Below, piece by piece: positions 28,616-39,408 of a DNA stretch of 64,000 nucleotides. Made by a program: the position numbers and the translations under genes. Under the pieces are notes generated by a model. The model was given only the letters and a program-made list of their open reading frames with translations, did no database searches and was not told the DNA's origin. The DNA lies in contig NZ_JAPFGP010000002.1 in NCBI RefSeq assembly GCF_026241155.1, positions 186,001 to 250,000 on the forward strand, written 5' to 3'. How positions within the stretch are numbered: position 1 is the stretch's first letter; the number at the start of each line of letters is the position of its first letter. This DNA is from Paucibacter sp. PLA-PC-4 (GTDB lineage Bacteria; Pseudomonadota; Gammaproteobacteria; Burkholderiales; Burkholderiaceae_C).

Positions 28616-28705
28616 TAGTCAGAAACGCACGCGCCGAGGCGCACGCCGAATTCGTTCGATACCCGTACCACCTGTACAAAGCTTTCCGCTAGCTAGGAGT
28701 GATTG

Positions 28706-30121
28706 ATGGCCAAGACCGTCGCCGATGTGATCCAGATGGTGAAGGACAACGAAGTCAAGTTCGTTGACTTCCGCTTCACCGACACCCGTGGCAAAGAGCA
28801 GCATGTCTCTGTGCCCGTGTCGCATTTCGATGAGGACAAGTTTGTCTCAGGTCATGCCTTCGACGGATCGTCGATCGCCGGCTGGAAGGGCATCGAAGCC
28901 TCAGACATGCTGCTGATGCCCGATCCGGATACCGCCAATATCGATCCCTTCTTCGAAGAGCCGACGCTGATCCTGTCCTGCGACGTGGTCGACCCGGCCG
29001 ACGGCAAGGCCTATGAGCGCGACCCGCGTTCGCTGGCCAAGCGCGCCGAAGCCTATCTGAAGTCTTCCGGCCTGGGCGACACCGCCTATTTCGGCCCCGA
29101 GCCCGAGTTCTTCATCTTCGACTCGATCCGCTGGGGCAACGACATGTCCGGGTGCTTCTACAAGATCGAGTCTGAGGAAGCCGCCTGGAACACCGGCAAG
29201 GAATACGAGCACGGCAACACCGGCTATCGCCCCACCGTCAAGGGCGGCTACTTCCCGGTGCCCCCGGTCGACGCCGGCCAGGACATGCGCTCGGAAATGT
29301 GCTTGATCCTCGAACAGTTGGGCATCCCGGTCGAGGTGCATCACCATGAGGTGGCCAACGCCGGCCAGATGGAAATCGGCACCCGCTTCAGCACACTGAC
29401 CAAGCGCGCCGACTGGCTGCAGCTGCAGAAGTACGTGATCACCAATGTCGCTCACGCCTATGGCAAGACCGCGACCTTCATGCCCAAGCCCATCGTTGGC
29501 GACAACGGCTCCGGCATGCATGTGCACCAGTCGATCTGGAAAGACGGCAAGAACCTGTTCGCAGGCGACGGCTATGCCGGGCTGTCTGAGTTCGCGCTGT
29601 TCTACATTGGCGGCATCATCAAGCACGCCCGGGCACTGAACGCTATCACCAACCCCGGCACCAACAGCTACAAGCGTCTGGTCCCCGGCTTCGAAGCCCC
29701 GGTCAAGCTGGCCTACTCGGCCAAGAACCGCTCTGCCTCGATCCGCATCCCCTATGTTGCTAACCCCAAGGGCCGCCGCATCGAGGCGCGCTTCCCCGAT
29801 CCCTCGGCCAATCCTTACCTGTGCTTTGCTGCACTGATGATGGCCGGCCTGGACGGCGTCGAGAACAAGATCCACCCGGGCGAAGCTGCGACCAAGGATC
29901 TCTACCATCTGCCGCCGGAAGAAGACGCGAAGATCCCGACCGTCTGCCACAGCCTGGACCAGGCGCTCGAGTATCTGGACAAGGACCGTGCCTTCCTGAC
30001 CAAGGGTGGCGTGTTTACTGACTCCTTCATCGATGCTTACATCGACCTGAAGATGCAGGAAGTGACCCGCTTCCGCATGGCCACGCACCCGGTCGAGTAC
30101 GACATGTACTACTCGCTGTGA
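28706..30121 (+). CDS. glnA: Glutamine synthetase, type I
   Basis: ATP-dependent synthesis of glutamine from glutamate and ammonia. The 471 residues are the standard length for type I enzymes. [46 protein letters not shown] (substrate loop) and [20 protein letters not shown], with the Tyr that is adenylylated in this family, are all present. TAGGAG stands about ten bases before the ATG. The upstream region has a sigma-54 promoter and NtrC-like sites, so expression should rise in nitrogen limitation. A strong hairpin follows. Confidence 0.98.
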   Translation: MAKTVADVIQMVKDNEVKFVDFRFTDTRGKEQHVSVPVSHFDEDKFVSGHAFDGSSIAGWKGIEASDMLLMPDPDTANIDPFFEEPTLILSCDVVDPADGKAYERDPRSLAKRAEAYLKSSGLGDTAYFGPEPEFFIFDSIRWGNDMSGCFYKIESEEAAWNTGKEYEHGNTGYRPTVKGGYFPVPPVDAGQDMRSEMCLILEQLGIPVEVHHHEVANAGQMEIGTRFSTLTKRADWLQLQKYVITNVAHAYGKTATFMPKPIVGDNGSGMHVHQSIWKDGKNLFAGDGYAGLSEFALFYIGGIIKHARALNAITNPGTNSYKRLVPGFEAPVKLAYSAKNRSASIRIPYVANPKGRRIEARFPDPSANPYLCFAALMMAGLDGVENKIHPGEAATKDLYHLPPEEDAKIPTVCHSLDQALEYLDKDRAFLTKGGVFTDSFIDAYIDLKMQEVTRFRMATHPVEYDMYYSL

Positions 30122-30172
30122 TGTCCATGGGCGGCGAGCGTGCACCCCACGCGACGCTGCCCGGGTCAGCGA

Positions 30173-30200
30173 ACAAGGGACGGCCGTGGCCGTCCCTTGT
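30173..30200 (+). terminator. Hairpin terminator after glnA
   Basis: A perfect 13-bp stem, ACAAGGGACGGCC / GGCCGTCCCTTGT, with only two unpaired bases, begins 52 bases after the glnA stop. The T run after it is short (GCTTTG). It probably reduces, but may not abolish, transcription into the DUF4124-ntrBC genes. Confidence 0.75.
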
Positions 30201-30241
30201 GCTTTGTGAAACCCGCGCCCGGCATGAGCCACAATCGCGCC

Positions 30242-30745
30242 ATGCTCTATCGCCCTGCCTTGCTGTTCATCGGTCTGACCTGCGGTGCTGCCGCCCAGGC
30301 ACAGTCCGTGGTCTACCGCTGTCCCGGCCCGCCGGTGCTCTACACCGACGCGCTGACGCCCAAGGAGGCGCAAGACAAGGGCTGCCGCTCGATCGAGGGC
30401 ACGCCGATCACGGTGCTGCAGGCGCAGCGTCCGCGCGCGCCGGCTGCGGCACCGGCCGCACCCGGCGCCAGCGCCGAGCCCAGGAGTGGCGATGGGCGCG
30501 TTGACCCCGCCCAGCAACGCAGCCGCGATGGCGAGCGCCGCAAGGTTCTCGAAACCGAGCTGCGAGAGAGCGAGGAACGGCTCGCGGCCTTGCAGCGCGA
30601 GTACCAGGGCGGCCAGCCCGAGCGGCGCGGCGACGAACGCAACTACCAGAAGTATCTGGACCGGGTGGCCGAGCTCAAGACCAGCATCACCCGGCAGGAA
30701 AACGATATACAGGCGCTCAAGCGCGAGATCAGCAAGCTGCCTTGA
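30242..30745 (+). CDS. Exported DUF4124-domain protein
   Basis: A 167-residue protein with a signal peptide (MLYRPALLFIGLTCGAAAQA) followed by the DUF4124 motif SVVYRCPGPPVLYTDALTPKEA and, after an Ala/Pro linker, a charged coiled-coil helix (VLETELRESEERLAALQREY, then VAELKTSITRQENDIQALKREI). The function is unknown. Its place between glnA and ntrBC is retained in several Burkholderiales, which makes a link to nitrogen control conceivable. The start at 30242 is chosen because it opens the signal peptide. Confidence 0.83.
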   Translation: MLYRPALLFIGLTCGAAAQAQSVVYRCPGPPVLYTDALTPKEAQDKGCRSIEGTPITVLQAQRPRAPAAAPAAPGASAEPRSGDGRVDPAQQRSRDGERRKVLETELRESEERLAALQREYQGGQPERRGDERNYQKYLDRVAELKTSITRQENDIQALKREISKLP

Positions 30746-30778
30746 GTTCGCTGGTCTGGCCGCACGAGCCATAGGACC

Positions 30779-31873
30779 ATGACTCAGCATTCAACCCGCC
30801 CCGCCTCGGGCTTCGAGGCCTTCGACATGCTGGCCACCATGGTGGCCGTGGTGCGACCCGACGGCGAATGCCTGTTCGCCAATACCGCCTTCGAGACCGT
30901 GATGCGGCTCTCGCGCCGCACGGTGCAGGGCGTCAATCTGTTCGACTGGTTTGCCGATGCGACTCGGCTCAGCGAGACGGTCGAGGCGGTGGCGCTGAAT
31001 GCCTTCTCCAGCAGCCGCTTCGATGCCTTGCTGCGGCGCGGCCCGCGTCCGCATGAGGACCTGTTGCCGGTGCATGTGATCGTCAGCCAGACCGACAGCC
31101 CTGAGCGCGTGCTGGTCGAGCTGATCGAGAACGCCCAGCAAGCTCGCCAGGACCGCGAGGAGCGCACGCTGGACCAGGTGCAAGCCACCAAGGAGCTGAT
31201 CCGCAATCTGGCTCACGAGATCAAAAACCCGCTGGGCGGCATCCGCGGCGCGGCGCAGCTCTTGGCGCTGGAACTGCAGCCCACCGATCTCGGCCCCGAG
31301 CTCAACGAGTACACACAGGTCATCGTCCACGAGGCCGACCGACTGCAGGCCCTGGTCGACCGCCTGCTCGCGCCGCACCGGCGCGCCCAGGTGGTGGTCG
31401 ATGTCAACATCCATGAGGTCTGTGAGCGGGTGCGCTCGGTGATATTGGCCGAGTACCCGCGCGGGCTGGAGGTGCGGCGCGACTACGACACTTCGCTGCC
31501 CGACTTCCGAGGCGACCGCGAGCAGCTCATACAGGCGGTGCTGAACATCGTGCAGAACGCCGCCCAGGCCTGTCATGCCCGCATCGCCGAAGGCACGGCC
31601 GTGATCAATCTGCAGACACGGGTGGCTCGACAGGTGACGATTGGTAAGCAGCGCTGGCGCTTGGCATTGGAATTGCATGTGCAGGACAACGGCCCTGGTG
31701 TGCCGGCGGAGATCCGAGATCGCATCTTCTACCCCCTGGTCTCAGGGCGGGACGGAGGCACGGGATTGGGGTTGACGCTGTCGCAAACCATCGCTCAGCA
31801 GCATCAGGGGATGATTGACTGCGACAGCGAACCGGGCCGGACAGATTTTCGATTGACCCTGCCTTTGCCCTGA
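30779..31873 (+). CDS. ntrB: Nitrogen-regulation sensor kinase NtrB
   Basis: Cytoplasmic histidine kinase/phosphatase of 364 residues that, under PII control, phosphorylates NtrC. It contains an N-terminal PAS domain (about 12-120), the HisKA motif NLAHEIKNPLGGIRGAAQLL and the ATPase boxes NIVQNAAQAC, DNGPGVP, and GGTGLGLTLSQTI. No membrane helices are present, as expected. It starts 33 bases after the DUF4124 gene and is followed 30 bases later by ntrC. Confidence 0.95.
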   Translation: MTQHSTRPASGFEAFDMLATMVAVVRPDGECLFANTAFETVMRLSRRTVQGVNLFDWFADATRLSETVEAVALNAFSSSRFDALLRRGPRPHEDLLPVHVIVSQTDSPERVLVELIENAQQARQDREERTLDQVQATKELIRNLAHEIKNPLGGIRGAAQLLALELQPTDLGPELNEYTQVIVHEADRLQALVDRLLAPHRRAQVVVDVNIHEVCERVRSVILAEYPRGLEVRRDYDTSLPDFRGDREQLIQAVLNIVQNAAQACHARIAEGTAVINLQTRVARQVTIGKQRWRLALELHVQDNGPGVPAEIRDRIFYPLVSGRDGGTGLGLTLSQTIAQQHQGMIDCDSEPGRTDFRLTLPLP

Positions 31874-31903
31874 ATACCAGCTCGGGACAAAGGGGAGCCT
31901 TAG

Positions 31904-33373
31904 ATGAAATCCATCTGGATTGTTGACGACGACCATTCCATCCGTTTCGTGCTGGAAAAAGCCCTCAGCCGCGAGGGCCTGCCGGTGCGCAGCTTCAGCA
32001 ATGCCCGCGATCTGCTTGCGGCGCTCGATGAAGACAGCCCGCAGGTGCTGGTCTCCGACATTCGCATGCCGGGCGGTTCGGGCCTGGATCTGCTGGCCAA
32101 AGTCAAGGCCAAGCTGCCCGGCCTGCCGGTGATCATCATGACGGCCTACTCAGATCTGGACAGCGCGGTCTCGGCCTTTCAGGGGGGCGCCTTCGAGTAT
32201 CTCCCCAAGCCCTTCGATCTGAGTCGTGCGGTCGAGCTGATTCGCCGTGCCCAGGAGGAGAGCCTGCGCGAGGCGGTGGCCGAGGAGGCTGCGGCGCAAG
32301 TGCCAGAGATGCTTGGCCAGGCGCCGGCGATGCAGGATGTGTTCCGCGCGATCGGCCGCCTGAGCCAAAGCCATGTCACGGTGCTGATCACCGGCGAGTC
32401 CGGCTCGGGCAAGGAGCTGGTCGCACGCGCGCTGCACAAACACAGCCCTCGTGCCGAGGGCCCGTTTGTCGCGATCAACACCGCGGCGATCCCGAAGGAT
32501 CTGCTGGAGAGCGAGCTGTTTGGTCATGAGCGGGGCGCCTTCACCGGCGCTCAGGCGACCCGGCGCGGACGCTTCGAGCAGGCCGACGGCGGCACCTTGT
32601 TTCTCGACGAGATTGGCGACATGCCTCTGGATTTGCAGACCCGCTTGCTGCGGGTGCTGTCCGATGGCCAGTTTTACCGCGTCGGCGGCCACAGCCCGCT
32701 GCGCAGCAACGTGCGCGTGATCGCGGCCACCCACCAGAACCTGGAAGACCGGGTGCGCCAGGGCGCCTTCCGCGAGGACTTGTTCCACCGCCTCAATGTG
32801 ATACGACTGAGGTTGCCAGCGCTGCGCGAGCGTCGCGAGGACATCCCGGTGCTGGCGCGCTATTTCTTGCAGCGCAGCGCTACCGAGCTGGGTGTCGAGC
32901 CCAAGCGCCTGTCCGAGGCGGCGCTATCCCGGCTGGTCGGCTTCGACTTCCCCGGCAATGTGCGCCAGCTGGAAAACGTCTGCCACTGGCTCAGCGTGAT
33001 GGCGCCTACCCAGGTGGTCGAGCCCAAGGACCTGCCGCAGGAGCTGATGCAGGCAGGCTCCAGCCTGCTGACAGCCGCAGTGCCGGCCGGCCCTGCCGTG
33101 CCGGTCGCGCTCGGTGAATCGGCCGTCGCTCCGCTGCCGGCCCTAGCGACCGGGCCCGATGCCTGGGTGGCCGAGATGGCGCGCGAGGCGCGGCGCCTGC
33201 TGGCCAACGGCGAGCCCGAGGTCTGGGACGCGCTGACCCGTCGCTTCGAAGCCAGCCTGATCTTGACCGCGCTGGACGTGACCCGCGGCCGCCGCATCGA
33301 GGCCGCGCAGAAACTGGGCATTGGCCGCAACACCATCACGCGCAAGATCCAGGAGCTGGGACTGGATGCCTAG
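31904..33373 (+). CDS. ntrC: Nitrogen-regulation transcription factor NtrC
   Basis: Sigma-54-dependent activator of 489 residues. The receiver domain has Asp52 in VSDIRMPGG and Lys in LPKPFDL. The AAA+ domain has Walker [16 protein letters not shown], the sigma-54 contact loop ERGAFTGAQ, Walker [14 protein letters not shown] and the R-finger region [16 protein letters not shown]. The C-terminal Fis-type helix-turn-helix is [20 protein letters not shown]. Likely sites lie upstream of glnA. Its TAG overlaps the TAG of the convergent MBL gene through the palindrome CTAG at 33370-33373. Confidence 0.96.
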   Translation: MKSIWIVDDDHSIRFVLEKALSREGLPVRSFSNARDLLAALDEDSPQVLVSDIRMPGGSGLDLLAKVKAKLPGLPVIIMTAYSDLDSAVSAFQGGAFEYLPKPFDLSRAVELIRRAQEESLREAVAEEAAAQVPEMLGQAPAMQDVFRAIGRLSQSHVTVLITGESGSGKELVARALHKHSPRAEGPFVAINTAAIPKDLLESELFGHERGAFTGAQATRRGRFEQADGGTLFLDEIGDMPLDLQTRLLRVLSDGQFYRVGGHSPLRSNVRVIAATHQNLEDRVRQGAFREDLFHRLNVIRLRLPALRERREDIPVLARYFLQRSATELGVEPKRLSEAALSRLVGFDFPGNVRQLENVCHWLSVMAPTQVVEPKDLPQELMQAGSSLLTAAVPAGPAVPVALGESAVAPLPALATGPDAWVAEMAREARRLLANGEPEVWDALTRRFEASLILTALDVTRGRRIEAAQKLGIGRNTITRKIQELGLDA

Positions 33374-34338
33374 TCTCGTCGGTCCAGCCACACGCCCAGG
33401 CCCTGGGCGTTGAGTTCCACATCCATGGCCAACAGCTCGGTCTGGCGCGCCGGGCTCAGGGTGCATCCATGCGTCGCTAGGCCCTGAAGGTAGAGCGCCA
33501 GCAATGCCTCCTTCAGCGCCGCATGGCGCATTGGATGGCCGCGCAGACTGCGCGCCGTCTCGGCCATGGACCGGGCCTGGGTCAGCAGCAGGCCGGCGAG
33601 CCTTTGCACCTCGTCGGCATGGCCTCCGACCCGGCTGTAGTGAGTCAGGAACATCTGCGTCGGCTCGTGGCTCAGCATGCGGGCCACCGATGTTTCCAGC
33701 GCCTCGGGATCGAACTGCACCGGCGTGCTGGTCGGCATGATCCAGGGGCCCCGCGCGGTGTCGAACTCGCGGTACGACAGGCCGAAGGTGTCGCCGGTGA
33801 ACCAGCCCCGGCTCTTTGCGTCCCAGATGCAATGGTGATGGCGCGCATGGCCGGGGGTGTCCAGCAGCAGCAGCTCCCGTGTGCCGTCGCGCCCGCCAAC
33901 GACGATCTTCATGCCGTCCTCGCTAGGTATGATGCGCTCGGCCGGCACGCCGACAAGCTGGCCATATGAGCGCTGCATTTCTTCCTCCCCATAGACCGCC
34001 AGCGCGCCCTCGTACAGCGCGCTCGGGTCGACCATATGACGCACGCCGCGCGGGTGCACCAGCAGCTTGGCGGTCGGTAGCGATTGCATCAGCAAGCCAG
34101 CGCCGCCGGCATGGTCAAGGTGCACATGGGTCGGTATCACCCAGTCAACCGCGTCTGGCTCCAGGCCCAGTTGCTGCAGCGCGGCCAGCAGGCGCGGTAC
34201 CGCGTGGTTGGTGCCGCAGTCGATGAATGCAGCGCGGCTGTTATCCACTAGCAGATAGGCAGCGTCGAAATGGTCGCGCTGAAAACCCGTGTCGATGGCA
34301 AAGATGCCATCGTCCAGGGCCTGCACAAACTCGGACAT
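33370..34338 (-). CDS. Metallo-beta-lactamase-fold hydrolase
   Basis: A 322-residue cytoplasmic MBL-fold enzyme. The zinc-binding motif is THVHLDHAGG; further ligands are GHARHHH and the Asp in WFTGDTFGL, with a final His in FLTHYSRVGGHAD. The substrate is not known; some relatives are glyoxalase II-like or lactonases. AAGGAGACAAGACC directly precedes the ATG. It is divergent from def across 49 bases and convergent with ntrC. Confidence 0.87.
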   Translation of the reverse strand: MSEFVQALDDGIFAIDTGFQRDHFDAAYLLVDNSRAAFIDCGTNHAVPRLLAALQQLGLEPDAVDWVIPTHVHLDHAGGAGLLMQSLPTAKLLVHPRGVRHMVDPSALYEGALAVYGEEEMQRSYGQLVGVPAERIIPSEDGMKIVVGGRDGTRELLLLDTPGHARHHHCIWDAKSRGWFTGDTFGLSYREFDTARGPWIMPTSTPVQFDPEALETSVARMLSHEPTQMFLTHYSRVGGHADEVQRLAGLLLTQARSMAETARSLRGHPMRHAALKEALLALYLQGLATHGCTLSPARQTELLAMDVELNAQGLGVWLDRRD

Positions 34339-34387
34339 GGTCTTGTCTCCTTAGAATCCGCCCAACGATAGCCCGACAGGATCAACG

Positions 34388-34924
34388 ATGGCAGTCAGAG
34401 AACTACTGAAGATGGGCGATCCACGCCTGCTGCGGGTGGCCCAGCCGGTCACCGAGTTCGGCACGCCCGCACTGCATGAGCTGGTGGCCGATATGCTGGA
34501 CACGATGAAGGCCGCCAACGGCGCCGGCCTGGCCGCGCCGCAGATCGGCGTCGACCTGCAACTGGTGATCTTCGGCTTCGAGCGCAACGAGCGCTATCCG
34601 GACGCGCCGCCGGTGCCGCTGACCGTGCTGATCAACCCGCTCATCACGCCGCTGTCGGACGCGATGGAGGAGGGCTGGGAGGGCTGCCTGTCGGTGCCGG
34701 GCCTTCGCGGCGTCGTGCCGCGCCACAGCCAGCTGCGCTACAGCGGCTTCGATATCGAAGGCCGGCCCATCGAGCGCGAGGCTACGGGCTTTCACGCCCG
34801 CGTGGTCCAGCATGAGTGCGACCATCTGCTGGGTGTGCTCTATCCGATGCGCATCAAGGACTTTAGCCGCTTTGGCTACACCTCGGTGCTGTTCCCTGAG
34901 CTGGATCCGAATGCCGACGACTAG
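34388..34924 (+). CDS. def: Peptide deformylase
   Basis: Removes the N-terminal formyl group from new proteins. The 178-residue product has all three motifs: [18 protein letters not shown] (metal-binding Cys) and HECDHL (two His ligands and the catalytic Glu). The ATG at 34388 follows GACAGGATC. It is not next to fmt here, so it may be the only or a secondary deformylase; the window does not tell. Confidence 0.95.
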   Translation: MAVRELLKMGDPRLLRVAQPVTEFGTPALHELVADMLDTMKAANGAGLAAPQIGVDLQLVIFGFERNERYPDAPPVPLTVLINPLITPLSDAMEEGWEGCLSVPGLRGVVPRHSQLRYSGFDIEGRPIEREATGFHARVVQHECDHLLGVLYPMRIKDFSRFGYTSVLFPELDPNADD

Positions 34925-34994
34925 GCAAAGTTTTGTAAGCAGGTAGGCGCCGCTTGGGCCGGTGGCGTTATAGAGCGGCTATCTGGAGATAAGC

Positions 34995-36779
34995 ATGAAA
35001 GCCGCCGCCTTGCCCCGCCGCCTTTACTCCCTGCTGTTCTGCCTGGCGCTGAGCACTTTGCTGAGCCCTGCCCGGGCCGACGATGATCCGCCGGCGCGGG
35101 CCGGTCGTGTGGCTGAGATCAGCGGCGAAGCCTGGCTTTTTGATGCCGAAGACAAAGAATGGGTGCAGTTGGAGCGCAACCAGACCATAGGTCCGGGGGA
35201 CCGCCTGCGCACCGATGGGGGCGGCAGGGTCAGCCTGCGGATCGGCTCGACCAGTCTGTGGCTGGACGAAGACAGTGATATGGCGTTCAGCCGGCTCGAT
35301 GACGGCCGCGTCGAACTCCGGCTCGACAAGGGCTCGCTGGCGCTGCGGCTGCGCAACCGCGAAGAGGTCAACGACTACCAGTTGCTGACCCGCGAAGGCC
35401 GTTTCAGCGCCGAGCGCGAGGGCCTGTACCGCATCGACCAGCTCGAGCGCGGCAGCCGCGCGCTTAACTGGGAGGGCAGCCTGCGCTTCGATTCGCGTGC
35501 GCGTGAGGCCGCTCCGGTCTGGCTGCAGGCCGATGAGCAGGCCGAGTTTTGGTGGGCCGACGGCCCGCGCACCGAGCGCCAGCGCCTGCAGCGCGACGAA
35601 TTCGCCGACTGGATGCTGGCCCAACGCGAGGCCGAGAGCAGTCACGTGGCCAACAGCTATGTGTCGCCCGAGATGACGGGCGCCGAGGAGTTGGACCGGC
35701 ACGGCCGCTGGGAGCAGAGCAGCGAGTACGGCCCGCTGTGGACGCCTACCGTGGTGGCGGTCGACTGGGCGCCTTATCGCTACGGCCGCTGGGGTTGGAC
35801 GCGTGCCTGGGGCTGGAGCTGGATCGATGCGGCGCCCTGGGGTTTTGCGCCCTTCCACTATGGCCGCTGGGTGCATTTCGGCGGGCGCTGGTGCTGGGCG
35901 CCCGGCGCCTATGTGGCGCGCCCGGTCTACGCGCCGGCTCTGGTGGCCTGGGTCGGCGGGCCGGCGGTCAGTGTCGGCATCCATATCGGTGGCGGCCGGC
36001 CGCCGCCGCCGCGCTACGGCTGGTATCCGCTGGCGCCGCGCGAGGCTTATCTGCCCGGCTATCGGCACAGCCCCGGCTACTGGCAGCGGGTCAATCGCGA
36101 GCACGGCCAGGGCTGGCAGGGCCGTCCCGAGCATCGCCGCCATCGCAATGTCGATGTGCCCGGTGCCATCAGCCTGCTGCCCGAGCAGGGCCGTGGTCGG
36201 CCTTCGCCCTTCAATCCCGGCCAGATGGGGCCGTTGCGGCCAGTGACTCAGGCGCCGGGGCGCGGCGAGCTGCCGCAGTGGCAGGTGCCGCGCGTGCGCC
36301 CGCCCCAGGCCATGGTCGAGCCCCGGCCGCCGCGTGAGCGCCCCGAGCGCATTGAACGCATCGACCGTCCCGACCGTCCCGACCCGGCTGAGCGTTTCGA
36401 GCGACCGGGCTGGTCGTCCCGACCCGGCCGGCCGGCCGATGGCTTCGGGCCGCCGCGTCCGACGCCGAATCCGAACGCGGGGCGCTCCGATGAACCGCGT
36501 CCGTCCCGCGAACATCAAGTGCAGCCGCCCGGCTTCGAGCCTCGCGTCCCCGGGCGTTTCCAAGAGCGCGGCGCCGAGCCCCGGCCGCAGCCCCAGATTG
36601 GCATTGCGGCCCCGCCGCGCGGTGTCGAGCGGCCACAGCGCGAGGCCGAGCCGGCGCGGCCACAGCAGCCGCAGGTGCAGCAGCCTCAAGTGCAGCAGCA
36701 ACAGGAACGTGGCCCTCAGCGCGGGCGAGGTGAATGGAACGGGGGCGGTCCGGGCCGGCGCGGCGAGCAGGCCCGCTGA
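34995..36779 (+). CDS. Exported FecR/DUF6600-domain protein with Pro/Arg-rich tail
   Basis: A 594-residue exported protein. After the signal peptide (SLLFCLALSTLLSPARA) comes a FecR-type beta domain (GRVAEISGEAWLFD, DRLRTDGGGRVSLRIGSTSL), then a Trp/Tyr/Gly-rich DUF6600-like region with repeats such as PYRYGRWGWTRAWGWSWID and PFHYGRWVHFGGRWCWAPG. The last 200 residues are low-complexity Pro/Arg/Glu/Gln. The function is not established, probably envelope-related. TGGAGATAAGC precedes the ATG. Confidence 0.85.
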   Translation: MKAAALPRRLYSLLFCLALSTLLSPARADDDPPARAGRVAEISGEAWLFDAEDKEWVQLERNQTIGPGDRLRTDGGGRVSLRIGSTSLWLDEDSDMAFSRLDDGRVELRLDKGSLALRLRNREEVNDYQLLTREGRFSAEREGLYRIDQLERGSRALNWEGSLRFDSRAREAAPVWLQADEQAEFWWADGPRTERQRLQRDEFADWMLAQREAESSHVANSYVSPEMTGAEELDRHGRWEQSSEYGPLWTPTVVAVDWAPYRYGRWGWTRAWGWSWIDAAPWGFAPFHYGRWVHFGGRWCWAPGAYVARPVYAPALVAWVGGPAVSVGIHIGGGRPPPPRYGWYPLAPREAYLPGYRHSPGYWQRVNREHGQGWQGRPEHRRHRNVDVPGAISLLPEQGRGRPSPFNPGQMGPLRPVTQAPGRGELPQWQVPRVRPPQAMVEPRPPRERPERIERIDRPDRPDPAERFERPGWSSRPGRPADGFGPPRPTPNPNAGRSDEPRPSREHQVQPPGFEPRVPGRFQERGAEPRPQPQIGIAAPPRGVERPQREAEPARPQQPQVQQPQVQQQQERGPQRGRGEWNGGGPGRRGEQAR

Positions 36780-36780
36780 G

Positions 36781-37425
36781 TCAGAGCAGCGGCCGCAAGG
36801 CTCGCCAGACCTGGCTCAGCATCAGCGGATGGGCCTTGGCCAGCGGGTGGATGCGGTCGCCCTGGAACCAGCTTTCGGCGTCGGGCCGGTCGGCCACGCC
36901 CGCCAGCAAAAAAGGCGTCAGTGCGGTCTTTTCTGCCCTCGCCACTGCTTCGAACAGCGCGGCGAAATCGCGCCCGTAGCTGGCACCATAGTTAGGCGGC
37001 ACTTGCATGCCGACCAGCAACACCTTGGCGCCGGCGGCCTTGCCGGCGCGCACCATGGCCTGCAGGTTCTCCCGCGTCATCGCCAGCGGCAGGCCACGCA
37101 GCGCGTCATTCCCGCCCAGCTCGATGATCAGGTGCGTGGGCTTGTGCTGGCTCAGCAGGGCCGGCAGGCGCGAACGTCCGCCCGAGCTGGTGTCGCCGCT
37201 GATGCTGGCGTTGATCACCTGGGCCGCCAGCCTCTCGTCCTTGAGTTTTTGCTCCAGCAGCGCGACCCAGCCGCTGCCGCGCGCAATGCCATACTCGGCC
37301 GACAGGCTGTCGCCCAGCACGACGATGCGGCGCGGTGATGTGCCGGCCGCGGTCTTCGCAAGACCTGGCACCGTCATCAGCAAGGCGGGCAGGCTAAAGT
37401 GTTGAATCCATTGACGACGTTTCAT
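36781..37425 (-). CDS. tesA: GDSL esterase/thioesterase I (TesA-like), exported
   Basis: SGNH-fold hydrolase of 214 residues. Block I VVLGDSLSAEYGI carries the nucleophile Ser, block II SISGDTSSGG, block III GGNDALRG, and DRIHPLAKAH carries the catalytic Asp and His. The N-terminus MKRRQWIQHFSLPALLMTV is an export signal, as in E. coli TesA. It is divergent from the YbbA-like ABC ATPase, as in E. coli, but here only 15 bases separate the two start codons. Confidence 0.9.
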   Translation of the reverse strand: MKRRQWIQHFSLPALLMTVPGLAKTAAGTSPRRIVVLGDSLSAEYGIARGSGWVALLEQKLKDERLAAQVINASISGDTSSGGRSRLPALLSQHKPTHLIIELGGNDALRGLPLAMTRENLQAMVRAGKAAGAKVLLVGMQVPPNYGASYGRDFAALFEAVARAEKTALTPFLLAGVADRPDAESWFQGDRIHPLAKAHPLMLSQVWRALRPLL

Positions 37426-37440
37426 CCCGATCCGAATCCT

Positions 37441-38127
37441 ATGTCTGAAGTGATTTCCGCAGCGATTGTTGAGGTCGACCACGTCGGCAAGCAGGTGCAG
37501 GACGCGACCGGCGTGCTGACGATTCTGCATGACATCTCGTTCACGCTGGCGCCGCGCGAGTCGGTGGCCATCGTCGGGGCCTCCGGCTCAGGCAAGAGCA
37601 CCCTGCTGGCCATCTTGGCCGGTCTGGACACGCCCAGCAGCGGCACGGTGCGTCTGGCCGGGCAGGACCTGTTCGTTTTGGACGAAGACCAGCGCGCCGC
37701 CCAGCGCGCGCAGCACATCGGTTTCGTGTTCCAGAGCTTTCAGCTATTGGGCAATTTGACCGCGCTGGAGAACGTGATGCTGCCGCTAGAGCTGCGCGGC
37801 GAACGCGAGGCCAGGTCGCTGGCCACGCAGATGCTGCAGCGTGTCGGCCTCGGTGAGCGGCTCGCGCACTATCCGCGCGTGCTGTCTGGCGGTGAGCAAC
37901 AGCGGGTGGCACTGGCGCGGGCTTTTGTGCAGCGCCCGGCCGTACTGCTGGCCGATGAGCCGACCGGCAGCCTCGACTTTGCGACCGGCGCGGCGGTGAT
38001 GGCGCTGATGTTCGAGATGAACCGCGAGGCCGGCACCACCTTGGTGCTGGTCACGCACGATCCGGCGATTGCGGCGCGCTGCCAGCGCCAGTTGCGCATC
38101 GAGGCGGGGCGTCTGGCCACGGCCTGA
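37441..38127 (+). CDS. YbbA-like ABC transporter ATPase (LolD/MacB-type)
   Basis: A 228-residue ATP-binding subunit with Walker A GASGSGKST, Q-loop FVFQSFQLL, signature LSGGEQQRVALARA, Walker B VLLADEPTGSLD and the switch His in VLVTHDP. It belongs to the MacB/LolD group that works with FtsX-type permeases. In E. coli, ybbA is followed by the permease ybbP; here no permease gene follows, since pobA comes next. The start at 37441 gives MSEVISAAIVEVDHVGK. Confidence 0.88.
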   Translation: MSEVISAAIVEVDHVGKQVQDATGVLTILHDISFTLAPRESVAIVGASGSGKSTLLAILAGLDTPSSGTVRLAGQDLFVLDEDQRAAQRAQHIGFVFQSFQLLGNLTALENVMLPLELRGEREARSLATQMLQRVGLGERLAHYPRVLSGGEQQRVALARAFVQRPAVLLADEPTGSLDFATGAAVMALMFEMNREAGTTLVLVTHDPAIAARCQRQLRIEAGRLATA

Positions 38128-38128
38128 T

Positions 38129-39386
<1,258 letters not shown>

Positions 39387-39408
39387 CGAGCATCCCCAGG
39401 AGAGCCAG

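Noticed and set aside
28901-30790. Long minus-strand open frame opposite glnA and the DUF4124 gene
   Set aside because: Same type of shadow; glnA on the plus strand is certain and the antisense product resembles no protein family.
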